This document shows positions 1-7,588 of a stretch of 63,772 nt of DNA, one piece after another. The notes under the pieces are model-generated. The model saw nothing but the letters and a program-made list of their open reading frames with translations, was not told the DNA's origin and made no database searches. The stretch spans positions 1 to 63,772 of the forward strand of contig JADCGK010000140.1 of assembly GCA_020249045.1 (NCBI GenBank), in the 5' to 3' direction. Within the stretch, counting starts at the first letter, position 1. Each line of letters begins with the position of its first letter. The stretch comes from Azospirillum sp. GTDB taxonomy: Bacteria > Pseudomonadota > Alphaproteobacteria > CACIAM-22H2. The position numbers were made by a program, and so were the translations under genes.

Positions 1-176
1 ATCGACGCGCCATGGATCCACAAAACCTTGCCCAGCGGCCGGGGCCGGTCGGTGACGCCCTTGCGTTCGCGCCAGCGCAGCGGGTCTTCCTTGCCGCGCG
101 CCAGCCGACGGCGCAAAAACACGTCGAGCGCCGGTTCGGCCAGCGCGGCCACGCCGCGGTAGAGCGCACGGGTCAC
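1..176 (-). CDS. waaA: 3-deoxy-D-manno-octulosonic acid (Kdo) transferase, N-terminal fragment
   Basis: Only the first 58 codons lie in the window; the gene runs off the left edge. It would add Kdo to the lipid A precursor at the inner membrane. The fragment has the usual WaaA start: a short hydrophobic stretch, then RRRLARGKED (residues 22-31) and WIHGAS (53-58). The start codon is GTG, overlapping the stop of the upstream acyltransferase as GTGA, which implies translational coupling. A DUF374 acyltransferase beside waaA is a common alphaproteobacterial arrangement and supports the call. Only the N-terminus is visible, so the catalytic part is unseen. Confidence 0.82.
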   Translation of the reverse strand, partial: MTRALYRGVAALAEPALDVFLRRRLARGKEDPLRWRERKGVTDRPRPLGKVLWIHGAS

Positions 177-835
177 GCGCCGCGCTCCGGTGCGGCGAGT
201 CCCGTCATCCGGTCGGCGTCCTCGCACAAGGCGTCGAGGCGCGCTTTGAGCGCTGCGGAGAACGCGTCGACCTCCGCGCGGGTCGCGGGCGCCGGCAGGG
301 CGTCGCCCCAAATCATAACGCCGCGCCCGAAGGGCAACGGAACCATGAATCGGTCCCAGCTGCGCAGGAACTTGGCGCGCGACACCGAATAGGCGACCGG
401 TACGACGGCCACCCGCGCCAGCATCGCCGCGGCGGCGACGCCTTGGGCGGCTTCGCGCGCCGGCCCGCGCGGGCCGTCGGGCGTGACGGCCACGACCTCG
501 CCGCGCTTGAGCGCCGCGATCAAGCCGCGCAGCGCGTCCGTGGCGCCGCGATTGGTCGATCCCACGATCGTGGGCACGCCGAACCGCGCGATCGTCTTGC
601 TGATCAGGACGCCGTCGCGGTGGCTGGAGATGAGCATGTTCAACCGCCGGCGCGCGCGCCAGATGGGCGGCAGCATCAGCATGCGTTGATGCCAGAAACA
701 GCCGATGAACGGACCGTCGGGCGGCGCGCCCAGCGTCGTCCAACGCGTCGTCCGATGGACGAAGCCGATATAGCCCGCCGCCAGGCGCGCGACCAAGCTC
801 TGCCCGGTCTCTGATTTGAGGAATTTTTTGAACAT
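173..835 (-). CDS. DUF374 lysophospholipid acyltransferase family protein
   Basis: Predicted 220-residue acyltransferase of the DUF374 branch of the LPLAT superfamily, probably acting on lipid A or phospholipid precursors at the inner membrane. Visible motifs are the catalytic-type HRDG (residues 72-75), which replaces the classical HxxxxD box, and TPDGPRGP (118-125), typical of the family. I chose the ATG before FKKFLKSETG because a longer in-frame start would add a basic, low-complexity leader unlike the family. It overlaps waaA by 4 nt, so the two are probably co-translated. The acyl donor and acceptor cannot be read from sequence. Confidence 0.85.
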   Translation of the reverse strand: MFKKFLKSETGQSLVARLAAGYIGFVHRTTRWTTLGAPPDGPFIGCFWHQRMLMLPPIWRARRRLNMLISSHRDGVLISKTIARFGVPTIVGSTNRGATDALRGLIAALKRGEVVAVTPDGPRGPAREAAQGVAAAAMLARVAVVPVAYSVSRAKFLRSWDRFMVPLPFGRGVMIWGDALPAPATRAEVDAFSAALKARLDALCEDADRMTGLAAPERGA

Positions 836-969
836 GTGCACGAAACGGGCGAGAAAGTGCCGTCCGCGCGGCGTTCTGGCAAGCGCGGGATTGTGCGCGC
901 CCCCCGCGCGGCGCCATAATTCCGCCCGATTCGCGCGGCGCCCGGATCGCCCCATCGACGGAGTGCGCT

Positions 970-1443
970 TTGTCCCAACGGCCCGAGTTCCAAGAAAAAC
1001 GCCTGGAATCGCTCTATGCGTTTTGGGACGCGCGGCGTAACGGCCGTCCGGTGCCCGCCCGGGCCGATTTCGACCCGATCGATATGCGCCCCTGGCTCGG
1101 CCATTTGATGCTGGTCGATTGGGCCGACGGCAAATGGGTCTACCGGCTTTACGGCACGGCCTTCGTCGAGGCGTTCCGGCGCGAGATGACAGGCAAATCC
1201 ATCGACGAATTGCCGGCCGAGCAGGCCGCGTTGCTGCGCGCGGAATACGAGACGGTCCGCGCGAGTGCGGCTCCGCAATGGCGGACCTATTCGGCGCAAT
1301 TCGATCACGGCACGCTCGACGGCCGCCAGCAATGGCAGCTGGGCCAGACGTGGGAACGACTGGCCCTGCCGCTCAGCGCGGGCGGCGGCGAAGTGTCGCT
1401 CGTGCTGGTCGGCGCCTACCGGATCGCGGGCGCCGGGGGCTGA
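970..1443 (+). CDS. PAS-domain protein (PAS_5-like)
   Basis: A 157-residue single-domain protein resembling the alphaproteobacterial PAS_5 family. Typical features are the opening helix with YAFWDARRNGRPVPAR, then DFDPIDMRPWLGHLMLVD (about residues 37-54) and a closing beta strand LVLVGAYRI. No kinase, GGDEF or DNA-binding domain is attached, so it is likely a sensory or adaptor module; ligand and partner are unknown. The start is TTG with only a weak GAG upstream, so the N-terminus is less certain than the rest. It is convergent with the DUF3501 gene, one base apart. Confidence 0.72.
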   Translation: MSQRPEFQEKRLESLYAFWDARRNGRPVPARADFDPIDMRPWLGHLMLVDWADGKWVYRLYGTAFVEAFRREMTGKSIDELPAEQAALLRAEYETVRASAAPQWRTYSAQFDHGTLDGRQQWQLGQTWERLALPLSAGGGEVSLVLVGAYRIAGAGG

Positions 1444-1444
1444 C

Positions 1445-2041
1445 CTACTCGAAGTCGGCGGCGAGCGCCGCGCGGCCGGTCTCCGACACCACGGCGATGT
1501 GGCCGTAATTCGGATGGTCGATGCCGATCAGCACGCGCGCGCCGGGCTTGCGGAATTCGGCGATCTGCGCGGGCGCGAAGCGGAAGCGCACGAAATGCAC
1601 CGAGGACGTCTTGCCGTCCTCCTTGGTGCGCTCGACGTCGCTTTCGCTCTCGGCATAGACCTTGGCGCCGGCGACTTCGACGTACATGTGCCGCTCGATG
1701 TGGCCGAGGCCCGCGAGGGTGCGCGCGCGGCGCACCGGATCCTCGATTTCGAGCATCACGGTGGCGACCAGTTCCGCACCCTGCGGGATCAGCGGATTGT
1801 AGGCCGCCAGCTCGTCCGCGATCTGCGCGTCGCCGCCCTTCTCGATGTACAGCATCTCGTGCACCTGATGCCACATCGTCTGGTAGTTCTCGAAATAGAA
1901 GGTCGCGAACGGCCCCACTTCGACGCGGCGGTGCTTCTTCACGGCCACGACGCTCTCGCGCAAAGCGCGGCGCTCGAGCGCGTAGTCGGCGGTCGGCAGG
2001 ATGTCGGCGCGGGAAATCTGGCGTTTGGCGGCGGCGATCAT
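1445..2041 (-). CDS. DUF3501 family protein
   Basis: A 198-residue soluble protein matching the DUF3501 family: R(A)DILPTADY near the N-terminus, FYFENYQTMWHQVHEML in the first third, and HVVRF/PNYGH-like strands towards the end. Biochemical function is not established. It follows the Fe-S CCG protein by 16 bp on the same strand, with rubrerythrin upstream; rubrerythrin, the CCG Fe-S protein and DUF3501 often travel together in proteobacteria, suggesting a shared peroxide- or iron-linked redox role. It has no transmembrane segment and no obvious metal-binding cysteine cluster. Confidence 0.8.
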   Translation of the reverse strand: MIAAAKRQISRADILPTADYALERRALRESVVAVKKHRRVEVGPFATFYFENYQTMWHQVHEMLYIEKGGDAQIADELAAYNPLIPQGAELVATVMLEIEDPVRRARTLAGLGHIERHMYVEVAGAKVYAESESDVERTKEDGKTSSVHFVRFRFAPAQIAEFRKPGARVLIGIDHPNYGHIAVVSETGRAALAADFE

Positions 2042-2057
2042 TTTCTGTCTCCGGTCT

Positions 2058-3407
2058 TCAGGCGAGGCCGTAGGCCTTCGCGAACAATTCGATGGGATGC
2101 AGCGACGTCTCGATCTTCTCGGGCCGGTCGGCGGCGGGCAGGCGCTCGATGCCCTGCACGATGTGCTCGCCCGCGAGCGGGCATTCGGAGGCGAGATAGG
2201 TCTTCGCGTTCTTCGCCGCGGTCTTGGCGACGGGCTTGCCGACCTTGAGCGCGGTTTCGAAATTCTTCTTCATCACGCCCCACGAGCCGCCATGGCCCGA
2301 GCAACGCTCGATGACCGCGACGGAAATCTCGGGGATCAGGCGCAGCATTTCGGCCGCCTTCGGACCCATGTTCTGGGCGCGCGCGTGGCAGGCGAAATGC
2401 ATCGACACGCCGCCGTCGAGCTTGGACAGGCCCGGCGCCAAACCTTCGCGCTTGGCGATGTCCACGACGTATTCGGACGCATCGAACGTCGCTTGCGCCA
2501 GCTTCTTGACCAACGGGTCGTCGGGCACGATCAGCGGCCATTCGAACTTCAGCATCAGCGCGCAGGACGGGATCAGGGCCACGATGTCGTAGCCCTCGTC
2601 GATCACCGGCGACAACTCGGCCGCGACCTGCTTGGCGGTCGCCGCGACCTTCTCGATCTCGCCGTGTTCGAGCTGCGGCATGCCGCAGCATTTGGGATAC
2701 ACGACTTTGCTCTCGACGCCGTTCTTGGCGAGCACGGCGCGCATCGCCATGCCGATGTTCGGATTGTTGTAGTTGACGAAGCAGGTGGCGTAGAGCGCGG
2801 CCTTGCGCTTGCCGAAGGCCGGCGCCTCGCGGTTGGGCTCCAGCGGCTCGCGCTTGGCGCGCACGGCGAAGGTCGCGCCGTGGAACTTCGGCAACGCCGC
2901 TTCCGGATGCACGCCCGCGACCTTGTCGAGCAGGCCGCGCGTCGTCTTGTTGGCGATGTCGGAGGCCCAGTTGGCGATGCCCGGGGCCATCGCCGCGAGC
3001 TTGCCGTTGCGGTCGGTCTTGGTCAGCTGCGCTTCGGCGAAGGGCACGCCCTTCTTCTTGGCCTCGACCGCGCGCGCGCGAACCATCAAATGGGGGAAGT
3101 CCAAGTTCCATTCGTGCGGCGGCACGTAGGGGCACTTGGTCATGAAGCACAAATCGCACAGCGTGCAGGCGTCGACCACGGATTTGAATTCGGTGGACGG
3201 CACGTCCTCGAGCGATTCGCTGGGCGAAGCGTCGATCAGGTCGAACAGCTTCGGGAAGGAGTCGCACAGATTGAAGCAACGGCGGCAGCCGTGGCAGATG
3301 TCGAAGGCGCGGCGCAGTTCGGCGTCGAGCTTGGCTTCGTCCCAGAAATCGGGGTTCTGCCAGTCGATCGGATGGCGGATCGGCGCTTCGAGACTGCCTT
3401 CGCGCAT
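2058..3407 (-). CDS. Heterodisulfide-reductase-like Fe-S protein (two 4Fe-4S motifs plus CCG domains)
   Basis: A 449-residue soluble electron-transfer protein of the GlpC/HdrD type. Two 4Fe-4S motifs lie at C38-C41-C44-C48 and C81-C84-C87-C92. They are followed by two cysteine-rich CCG-type domains: C209, C240-C241 and C282, then C340 and C369 (CSGHGGSWG). No flavin domain or membrane anchor is present, so it probably passes electrons between a donor and a partner, plausibly the neighbouring rubrerythrin. A strong terminator separates it from rubrerythrin (84 bp gap), so expression is likely by read-through or a weak internal promoter. It leads directly into the DUF3501 gene. Confidence 0.85.
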   Translation of the reverse strand: MREGSLEAPIRHPIDWQNPDFWDEAKLDAELRRAFDICHGCRRCFNLCDSFPKLFDLIDASPSESLEDVPSTEFKSVVDACTLCDLCFMTKCPYVPPHEWNLDFPHLMVRARAVEAKKKGVPFAEAQLTKTDRNGKLAAMAPGIANWASDIANKTTRGLLDKVAGVHPEAALPKFHGATFAVRAKREPLEPNREAPAFGKRKAALYATCFVNYNNPNIGMAMRAVLAKNGVESKVVYPKCCGMPQLEHGEIEKVAATAKQVAAELSPVIDEGYDIVALIPSCALMLKFEWPLIVPDDPLVKKLAQATFDASEYVVDIAKREGLAPGLSKLDGGVSMHFACHARAQNMGPKAAEMLRLIPEISVAVIERCSGHGGSWGVMKKNFETALKVGKPVAKTAAKNAKTYLASECPLAGEHIVQGIERLPAADRPEKIETSLHPIELFAKAYGLA

Positions 3408-3431
3408 GGGTCTTGGTCCTGTCGAGGTTTG

Positions 3432-3468
3432 AAAACGGCCGGCGGACCGGACGAACCGGTCCGCCGGC
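3432..3468 (-). terminator. Intrinsic terminator after rubrerythrin
   Basis: Perfect 13-bp GC-rich inverted repeat (arms 3438-3450 and 3456-3468) with an ACGAA loop. Read on the minus strand it is followed by GTTTTC. It lies 23 bp after the rubrerythrin stop and would uncouple that gene from the Fe-S protein downstream. Confidence 0.8.
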
Positions 3469-3491
3469 GTCGCGTGAAACGCAAGCGGGCG

Positions 3492-3914
3492 TTACTTGCC
3501 CAGCGCTTCGAGCGTCTTCTGGAACTTGCCGGCGTGCGACTTCTCGGCCTTGGCCAGCGTCTCGAACCAGTCGGCGATCTCGTCGAAGCCTTCCTCGCGC
3601 GCGGTGCGCGCCATGCCCGGGTACATGTCGGTGTACTCGTGCGTTTCGCCCGCGATCGAAGCCTTCAGGTTCTGCGCGGTCGTGCCGATCGGCTCGCCCG
3701 TCGCCGGGTCGCCGACTTCCTCGAGGAACTCGAGGTGGCCGTGCGCGTGGCCCGTCTCGCCTTCCGCCGTCGAGCGGAACACCGCGGCGACGTCGTTGAA
3801 GCCTTCGACGTCCGCCTTTTGGGCGAAGTAGAGGTAGCGGCGGTTGGCCTGGCTCTCGCCTGCGAACGCTTCCTTCAGGTGCTGCTCGGTCTTGGTTCCC
3901 TTGAGCTGGGGCAT
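3492..3914 (-). CDS. Rubrerythrin-type diiron peroxidase (no rubredoxin domain)
   Basis: A 140-residue four-helix-bundle ferritin-like protein that probably reduces hydrogen peroxide in the cytoplasm. Diiron ligand candidates follow the family pattern: E20, E53-x-x-H56, E90/E93 and E124-x-x-H127. It ends just after the last helix, so the C-terminal rubredoxin domain of classical rubrerythrin is absent and electrons must come from another protein; the downstream Fe-S CCG protein is the obvious candidate. The start is chosen at MPQLKG because GGGAG precedes it and a longer start would add a basic leader. Its promoter region holds an ICE-like box overlapping a possible -10, and irr is just upstream. 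Confidence 0.9.
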   Translation of the reverse strand: MPQLKGTKTEQHLKEAFAGESQANRRYLYFAQKADVEGFNDVAAVFRSTAEGETGHAHGHLEFLEEVGDPATGEPIGTTAQNLKASIAGETHEYTDMYPGMARTAREEGFDEIADWFETLAKAEKSHAGKFQKTLEALGK

Positions 3915-4054
3915 TGGGGGAGTCTCCCTGGAAAAGTTCCGATCGTTCCGGCGGCGACCGGCTGCAGCGAGGCCGCCTGACGGTCCGGAACGCGCGCCCG
4001 GCGGAATGCCGAGCCGGAGGCTCATATGGGTCTTCGAGGGGCGGGAGTCAATAC

Positions 4055-4071
4055 CCTGGAATTATTCTAAA
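4055..4071. promoter_or_regulatory. ICE-like (Irr) box upstream of rubrerythrin
   Basis: CCTGGAATTATTCTAAA matches 11 of 14 defined positions of the iron-control element TTTAGAA-N3-TTCTAAA; the right half is perfect. On the minus strand it overlaps a TAGAAT -10-like hexamer lying 17 bp from a weak CTGCAA, upstream of rubrerythrin. The Irr gene itself ends about 35 bp away. Binding by Irr is inferred, not shown. Confidence 0.5.
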
Positions 4072-4107
4072 GCGACTGCGAATGACTTGCAGATAAAAGA
4101 AAAAATT

Positions 4108-4545
4108 TTACAGCGAGGTGTCCGAATCCGTCACACGAACGATCACATCGACCCGTGCCACGCGCTTGCCCACCGGCGGGGCCGGCAGGGCCGCCACGGC
4201 GATCTGATCGGCCGGGATGTCGATCAGGCGATTGGCGGATTCGTCGAAGAAATGATGATGGTCGCCGAGATTGGTGTCGAAATAAGACCGGCCCGGCTCG
4301 ACGACGACTTCGCGCAACAGCCCGGCCTGGGTGAATTGGTTGAGCGTGTTGTAGACCGTCGCGAGAGCCACGCCGAAGCCGGCGGCCTTGGCTTCGCTCG
4401 CCAGCTGTTCGGCGGTCAAGTGCCGGTGCCCGCCCTCGGCGAGGACACGCAACAATTGCAGCCGCTGGCGCGTCGGGCGCAGGCCGGCGGCCTTCAGGCG
4501 GTCGACCAAAGCGGCAAAGGGACGGGAAGCGCTCATTTCCGTCAT
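4108..4545 (-). CDS. irr: Iron response regulator Irr (Fur family)
   Basis: A 145-residue Fur-family regulator. The winged-helix segment has GLRPTRQRLQLL (residues 21-32) and LATVYNTLNQF (61-71). It carries the Irr signature SYFDTN..DHHHFFDE with H96-H97-H98, where ordinary Fur has a different metal site. In alphaproteobacteria Irr senses haem status and controls iron and haem genes through ICE boxes; one such box lies in the next intergenic region, before rubrerythrin. The first ATG is used; a second at residue 4 is possible. Assignment as Irr rather than Fur or PerR rests on the HHH motif and the neighbouring sequence. Confidence 0.85.
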   Translation of the reverse strand: MTEMSASRPFAALVDRLKAAGLRPTRQRLQLLRVLAEGGHRHLTAEQLASEAKAAGFGVALATVYNTLNQFTQAGLLREVVVEPGRSYFDTNLGDHHHFFDESANRLIDIPADQIAVAALPAPPVGKRVARVDVIVRVTDSDTSL

Positions 4546-4597
4546 ATAGGACGTTCGCCGGGAAAATGAAAGCCCTCGGGCAGATTCTGGAATCGAT

Positions 4598-5398
4598 CTA
4601 TTCCTCGGCCGGGCTTTCGACGAGGCCGGCCATGCGCCGCAATTCGGCCAACACGGCTTCCCAATGGGCGATCGCGGGCGCGTTGGCGCGGCTGCGCGCG
4701 ATATCCAAGTTATGGTTCGCGAACGGTCGCGCGCGCGGCCCCAAGCGGGTCTGGATCATCGCCGCCGCGTCGGGCGCTGCGCGCCAGCGCGCGTCGAACT
4801 CGAACGGATCGAAGGTCGGGGCGTGCGGCCGGATCGGCGCGCCGCGCTCGCGCATCAGCATCACCAGATATTCGAACGGCACGGGCAGATGCAGCGCCTC
4901 GGTCGCGGGCAACCCGACACCCGCGCGCAGCTCCTCGGCCAGCGCCCACTCGTAAAGCGCGCGCCACCCGCCGCGCCGGGCGGCTTGGGCTTGCGCGGTC
5001 AAGCGCACGTAAAGCCGCCCGCCCGACGCGTGCCACAGCCCGCCGTTGGTCGCGGGCGATTCGTCGACCGCGTCGATCGCCGTCCAGGGAATCGCGGGCA
5101 CGCCCGCCGCGGAATCCCAAACGCCGATCCGATCCACGATCAATTCGCGCGTGGCCAAGCGCGTGCGCCAAAACCCCGCCAGCAGCCAAGCGAAGACGGC
5201 CGCTGCGACCGTGGCGATCGCCAGGCCCGGCGCGCCGCCCGCGAGCCCCGCAAGGAAGATCACGCTCAAGCTCGGGCCCACCAGCAATGCGATCCAGACC
5301 AAGCTCCAAAACCGCCCTTGCGTGCGCGCGCGCACGCGCACGCCGTCGTGGGGCAGGCCGAACTCGACGGCTTGGAGGGCGGGGGCTGGATCGGACAT
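4598..5398 (-). CDS. Two-TM membrane protein of unknown function (possible PH-like domain)
   Basis: A 266-residue protein not matched to a named family. Two adjacent hydrophobic helices lie at about residues 28-78, followed by a soluble region with a PH-like strand pattern (ELIVDRIGVWD, IPWTAIDAV) and a C-terminal helical tail rich in Arg and Glu. This is the general architecture of small bacterial membrane proteins with a PH-like domain after two helices. The start is placed at MSDPAPALQ, one base after the GST stop, so the two genes are probably one transcription unit. No function can be assigned. Confidence 0.65.
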   Translation of the reverse strand: MSDPAPALQAVEFGLPHDGVRVRARTQGRFWSLVWIALLVGPSLSVIFLAGLAGGAPGLAIATVAAAVFAWLLAGFWRTRLATRELIVDRIGVWDSAAGVPAIPWTAIDAVDESPATNGGLWHASGGRLYVRLTAQAQAARRGGWRALYEWALAEELRAGVGLPATEALHLPVPFEYLVMLMRERGAPIRPHAPTFDPFEFDARWRAAPDAAAMIQTRLGPRARPFANHNLDIARSRANAPAIAHWEAVLAELRRMAGLVESPAEE

Positions 5399-5399
5399 G

Positions 5400-6062
5400 T
5401 CAGTCTCCGGGCGTTTCGTATTTGGCGAGGCGCCACGGTTCGGCCTCGGCCGCGGCGACCCATTCCCGCATCCAAGGATGCGACCACATGGCCGCGACAT
5501 AGGCCTTGCTCGCGGCCGTCAATTCGGGCTGCCAGGTCACGAAGCGCGCGACCACGGGGGCGTACATCGCGTCCGCCATACCGAATTGCGCGCCGAACAA
5601 GAAGGGCCCATCGGCGCCGAACCGGTCGCGCGTTTCGGCCCACAGGCCTTGGATGCGCGCGACATCGGCAAGTGCCCCCGGCGTGCGGCCTTTGCCGGGA
5701 AAGCGCGCGCGCACGTTCATCCACATCGCCTTGCGCAATTCAACGAAGCCCGCGTGCATCTCGGCCGCGATCGACCGGGCTTGGGCGCGGGCCGCGGGCG
5801 TTTGGGGCCAGAACTTCGCGGGCGCCTCGTCGGCCAGGAAATCGCCGATCGCGAGCGATTCCCAAACGCTGGCGCCGTCCACGACCAAGCACGGCACCTT
5901 GCCGGTGGGCGAGCGCGCGGCGACCCAGGTTTTCCAATCGGCCGCCCCCATGTCGTGGACTTCCTCGCGGAAGGCGATGCCCGCGATCTTGCACGCGAGC
6001 CAGCCGCGCAACGACCACGAGGAATACGCCTTGTTGCCGAGATATAGGACGGCTTGCGCCAT
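5400..6062 (-). CDS. Glutathione S-transferase family protein
   Basis: A 220-residue cytosolic GST-like protein. The N-terminal thioredoxin-like domain shows YLGNKAYSSWSLRGWL, with the SSWS serines where the glutathione-activating residue is expected, then the conserved TGKVPCLVVDG cis-proline strand and ESLAIGDFL. The C-terminal helical domain includes FLFGAQFGMADAMYAPVV. The overall pattern resembles the YfcF/YfcG-like bacterial branch. It is divergent from the aminopeptidase gene across a 106-bp gap in which I see no convincing consensus promoter. Substrate unknown. Confidence 0.82.
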   Translation of the reverse strand: MAQAVLYLGNKAYSSWSLRGWLACKIAGIAFREEVHDMGAADWKTWVAARSPTGKVPCLVVDGASVWESLAIGDFLADEAPAKFWPQTPAARAQARSIAAEMHAGFVELRKAMWMNVRARFPGKGRTPGALADVARIQGLWAETRDRFGADGPFLFGAQFGMADAMYAPVVARFVTWQPELTAASKAYVAAMWSHPWMREWVAAAEAEPWRLAKYETPGD

Positions 6063-6168
6063 GGATGGGATCTCCCAGAGTCCGATGTGGTTAGCGGTCC
6101 CCCGACTTTCCAGAGCCACGCGATTGGGGCAAGGTCTTTTCTCTCGACAAACCGCCGCCGGAGTCGCC

Positions 6169-7581
6169 ATGCCCGCCCGTCTTGCCTTGCGTCCCAAGCC
6201 CGCCGCCGCCACCGTCAAATTGACGGCGGTAACCAAGGGTGATTTGGCCGGTTGGCTGAAGCGCGCGTCGGCCGCCCAAAAGCGATACGCCGAGGCGATG
6301 GGCTTCAAAGGCGGGGCGGGCGAGGTGCTGGCGTTGCCGGGACGCGACGGAAGGATCGAGCGCGTTCTCGCCGGCATGCCCGAACGCGAATCCCCCGACG
6401 GATCGGGTTTGCGGTTCTGGACGTGGGCCGCGCTGCCCGGAAAGCTGCCGGCGGGATCCTATCGGCTCGATCCCGAACCGGCGGACGCGAATGCGGCGAA
6501 CGATGTCGCACTCGCGTGGGGATTGGGCGGGTACGCGTTCGACCGCTACAAGAAGGCCGCGCGCAAACCCGCCGAATTGGTGTGGCCCGCGAAAGCCGCG
6601 CGCGCGGCCGTGACCGCCGCCGTGCGTGCGGACGGAATCGCGCGCGATCTGATCAACACGCCCGCCGAGGATATGGGCCCGGCCGCCTTGGCCGAGGCAT
6701 GCCTCGAAACCGCGCGCGAACTTGGGATGAAGGCGGCGACGATCGTCGGCGGCGATCTGCTCGCGCGGAATTTTCCGCTGATCCACGCGGTGGGGCGTGC
6801 GGCGGCGACCGAGCCGCGCCTGATCGACCTTTCCTGGGGCGATCCCAAGCATCCGAAGATCGCGGTGATCGGCAAGGGCGTGTGCTTCGATACCGGCGGG
6901 CTCGACCTCAAGCCCGAGGCCGGCATGAAGATGATGAAGAAGGATATGGGCGGGGCGGCGCACGCGCTGGCGCTGGCGCGCATGATCGTGGAAGCCGAAT
7001 TGCCGGTGCGCTTGCGCGTGCTGATCCCGGCGGTCGAAAACTCGGTCTCGGGCAATTCGATCCGGCCGCTGGACGTCGTCAAGTCGCGCAAAGGGATCAC
7101 GGTCGAGATCGGCAACACCGACGCCGAAGGCCGCCTGATCCTGGCCGATGCGATGGCCTACGCGGGCGAGGAAAATCCGGAACTGATGGTCGATTTCGCC
7201 ACGTTGACGGGGGCGGCCCGCGTGGCGCTGGGGCCCGATCTGCCCGCGCTTTACGCGAACGACGACGCGCTGGCGCACGATCTGCTCAACGCGGGCATCG
7301 TCGCGCGCGATCCGATGTGGCTGATGCCGCTTTGGCAAGGCTATCGCGCGCGGATGGAAAGCAAGGTCGCCGACACGTCGAGCATCTCCGACGGGCCCTT
7401 CGCGGGCTCGGTCACGGCGGCGTTGTTCTTGCAGAATTTCGTGCCCGCGAACTGCCGTTGGGCGCATTTCGACGTTTTCGCGTGGAACCCGTGGAACCGC
7501 CCGGGCCGCATCGAGGGCGCCCATCTGCAGGGGCCCCGCGCCGTGTTCGCGGCCTTGTCGAAGCTTTACCCGAGAGCGTAG
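6169..7581 (+). CDS. Leucyl aminopeptidase family protein (M17)
   Basis: A 470-residue dizinc M17 aminopeptidase, expected to release N-terminal residues from peptides in the cytoplasm. Both metal and active-site motifs are present: GKGVCFDTGG (residues 235-244) followed by MKMMKKDMGGAA, and the family signature NTDAEGRL (316-323). The N-terminal domain is shorter than in PepA, as in the PepB-like branch. The ATG after GAGTCGCC is taken because coding similarity begins there. Its end is convergent with the next gene, 7 bp apart, and a small GACGCGC/GCGCGTC hairpin spans that junction. Confidence 0.88.
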   Translation: MPARLALRPKPAAATVKLTAVTKGDLAGWLKRASAAQKRYAEAMGFKGGAGEVLALPGRDGRIERVLAGMPERESPDGSGLRFWTWAALPGKLPAGSYRLDPEPADANAANDVALAWGLGGYAFDRYKKAARKPAELVWPAKAARAAVTAAVRADGIARDLINTPAEDMGPAALAEACLETARELGMKAATIVGGDLLARNFPLIHAVGRAAATEPRLIDLSWGDPKHPKIAVIGKGVCFDTGGLDLKPEAGMKMMKKDMGGAAHALALARMIVEAELPVRLRVLIPAVENSVSGNSIRPLDVVKSRKGITVEIGNTDAEGRLILADAMAYAGEENPELMVDFATLTGAARVALGPDLPALYANDDALAHDLLNAGIVARDPMWLMPLWQGYRARMESKVADTSSISDGPFAGSVTAALFLQNFVPANCRWAHFDVFAWNPWNRPGRIEGAHLQGPRAVFAALSKLYPRA

Positions 7582-7588
7582 GACGCGC

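Noticed and set aside
2001-3980. A 659-codon open frame on the plus strand across the DUF3501 and Fe-S genes
   Set aside because: It is antisense to well-recognised genes and has the Arg/Ala/Gly-rich pattern of GC-rich shadow frames, with no domain.
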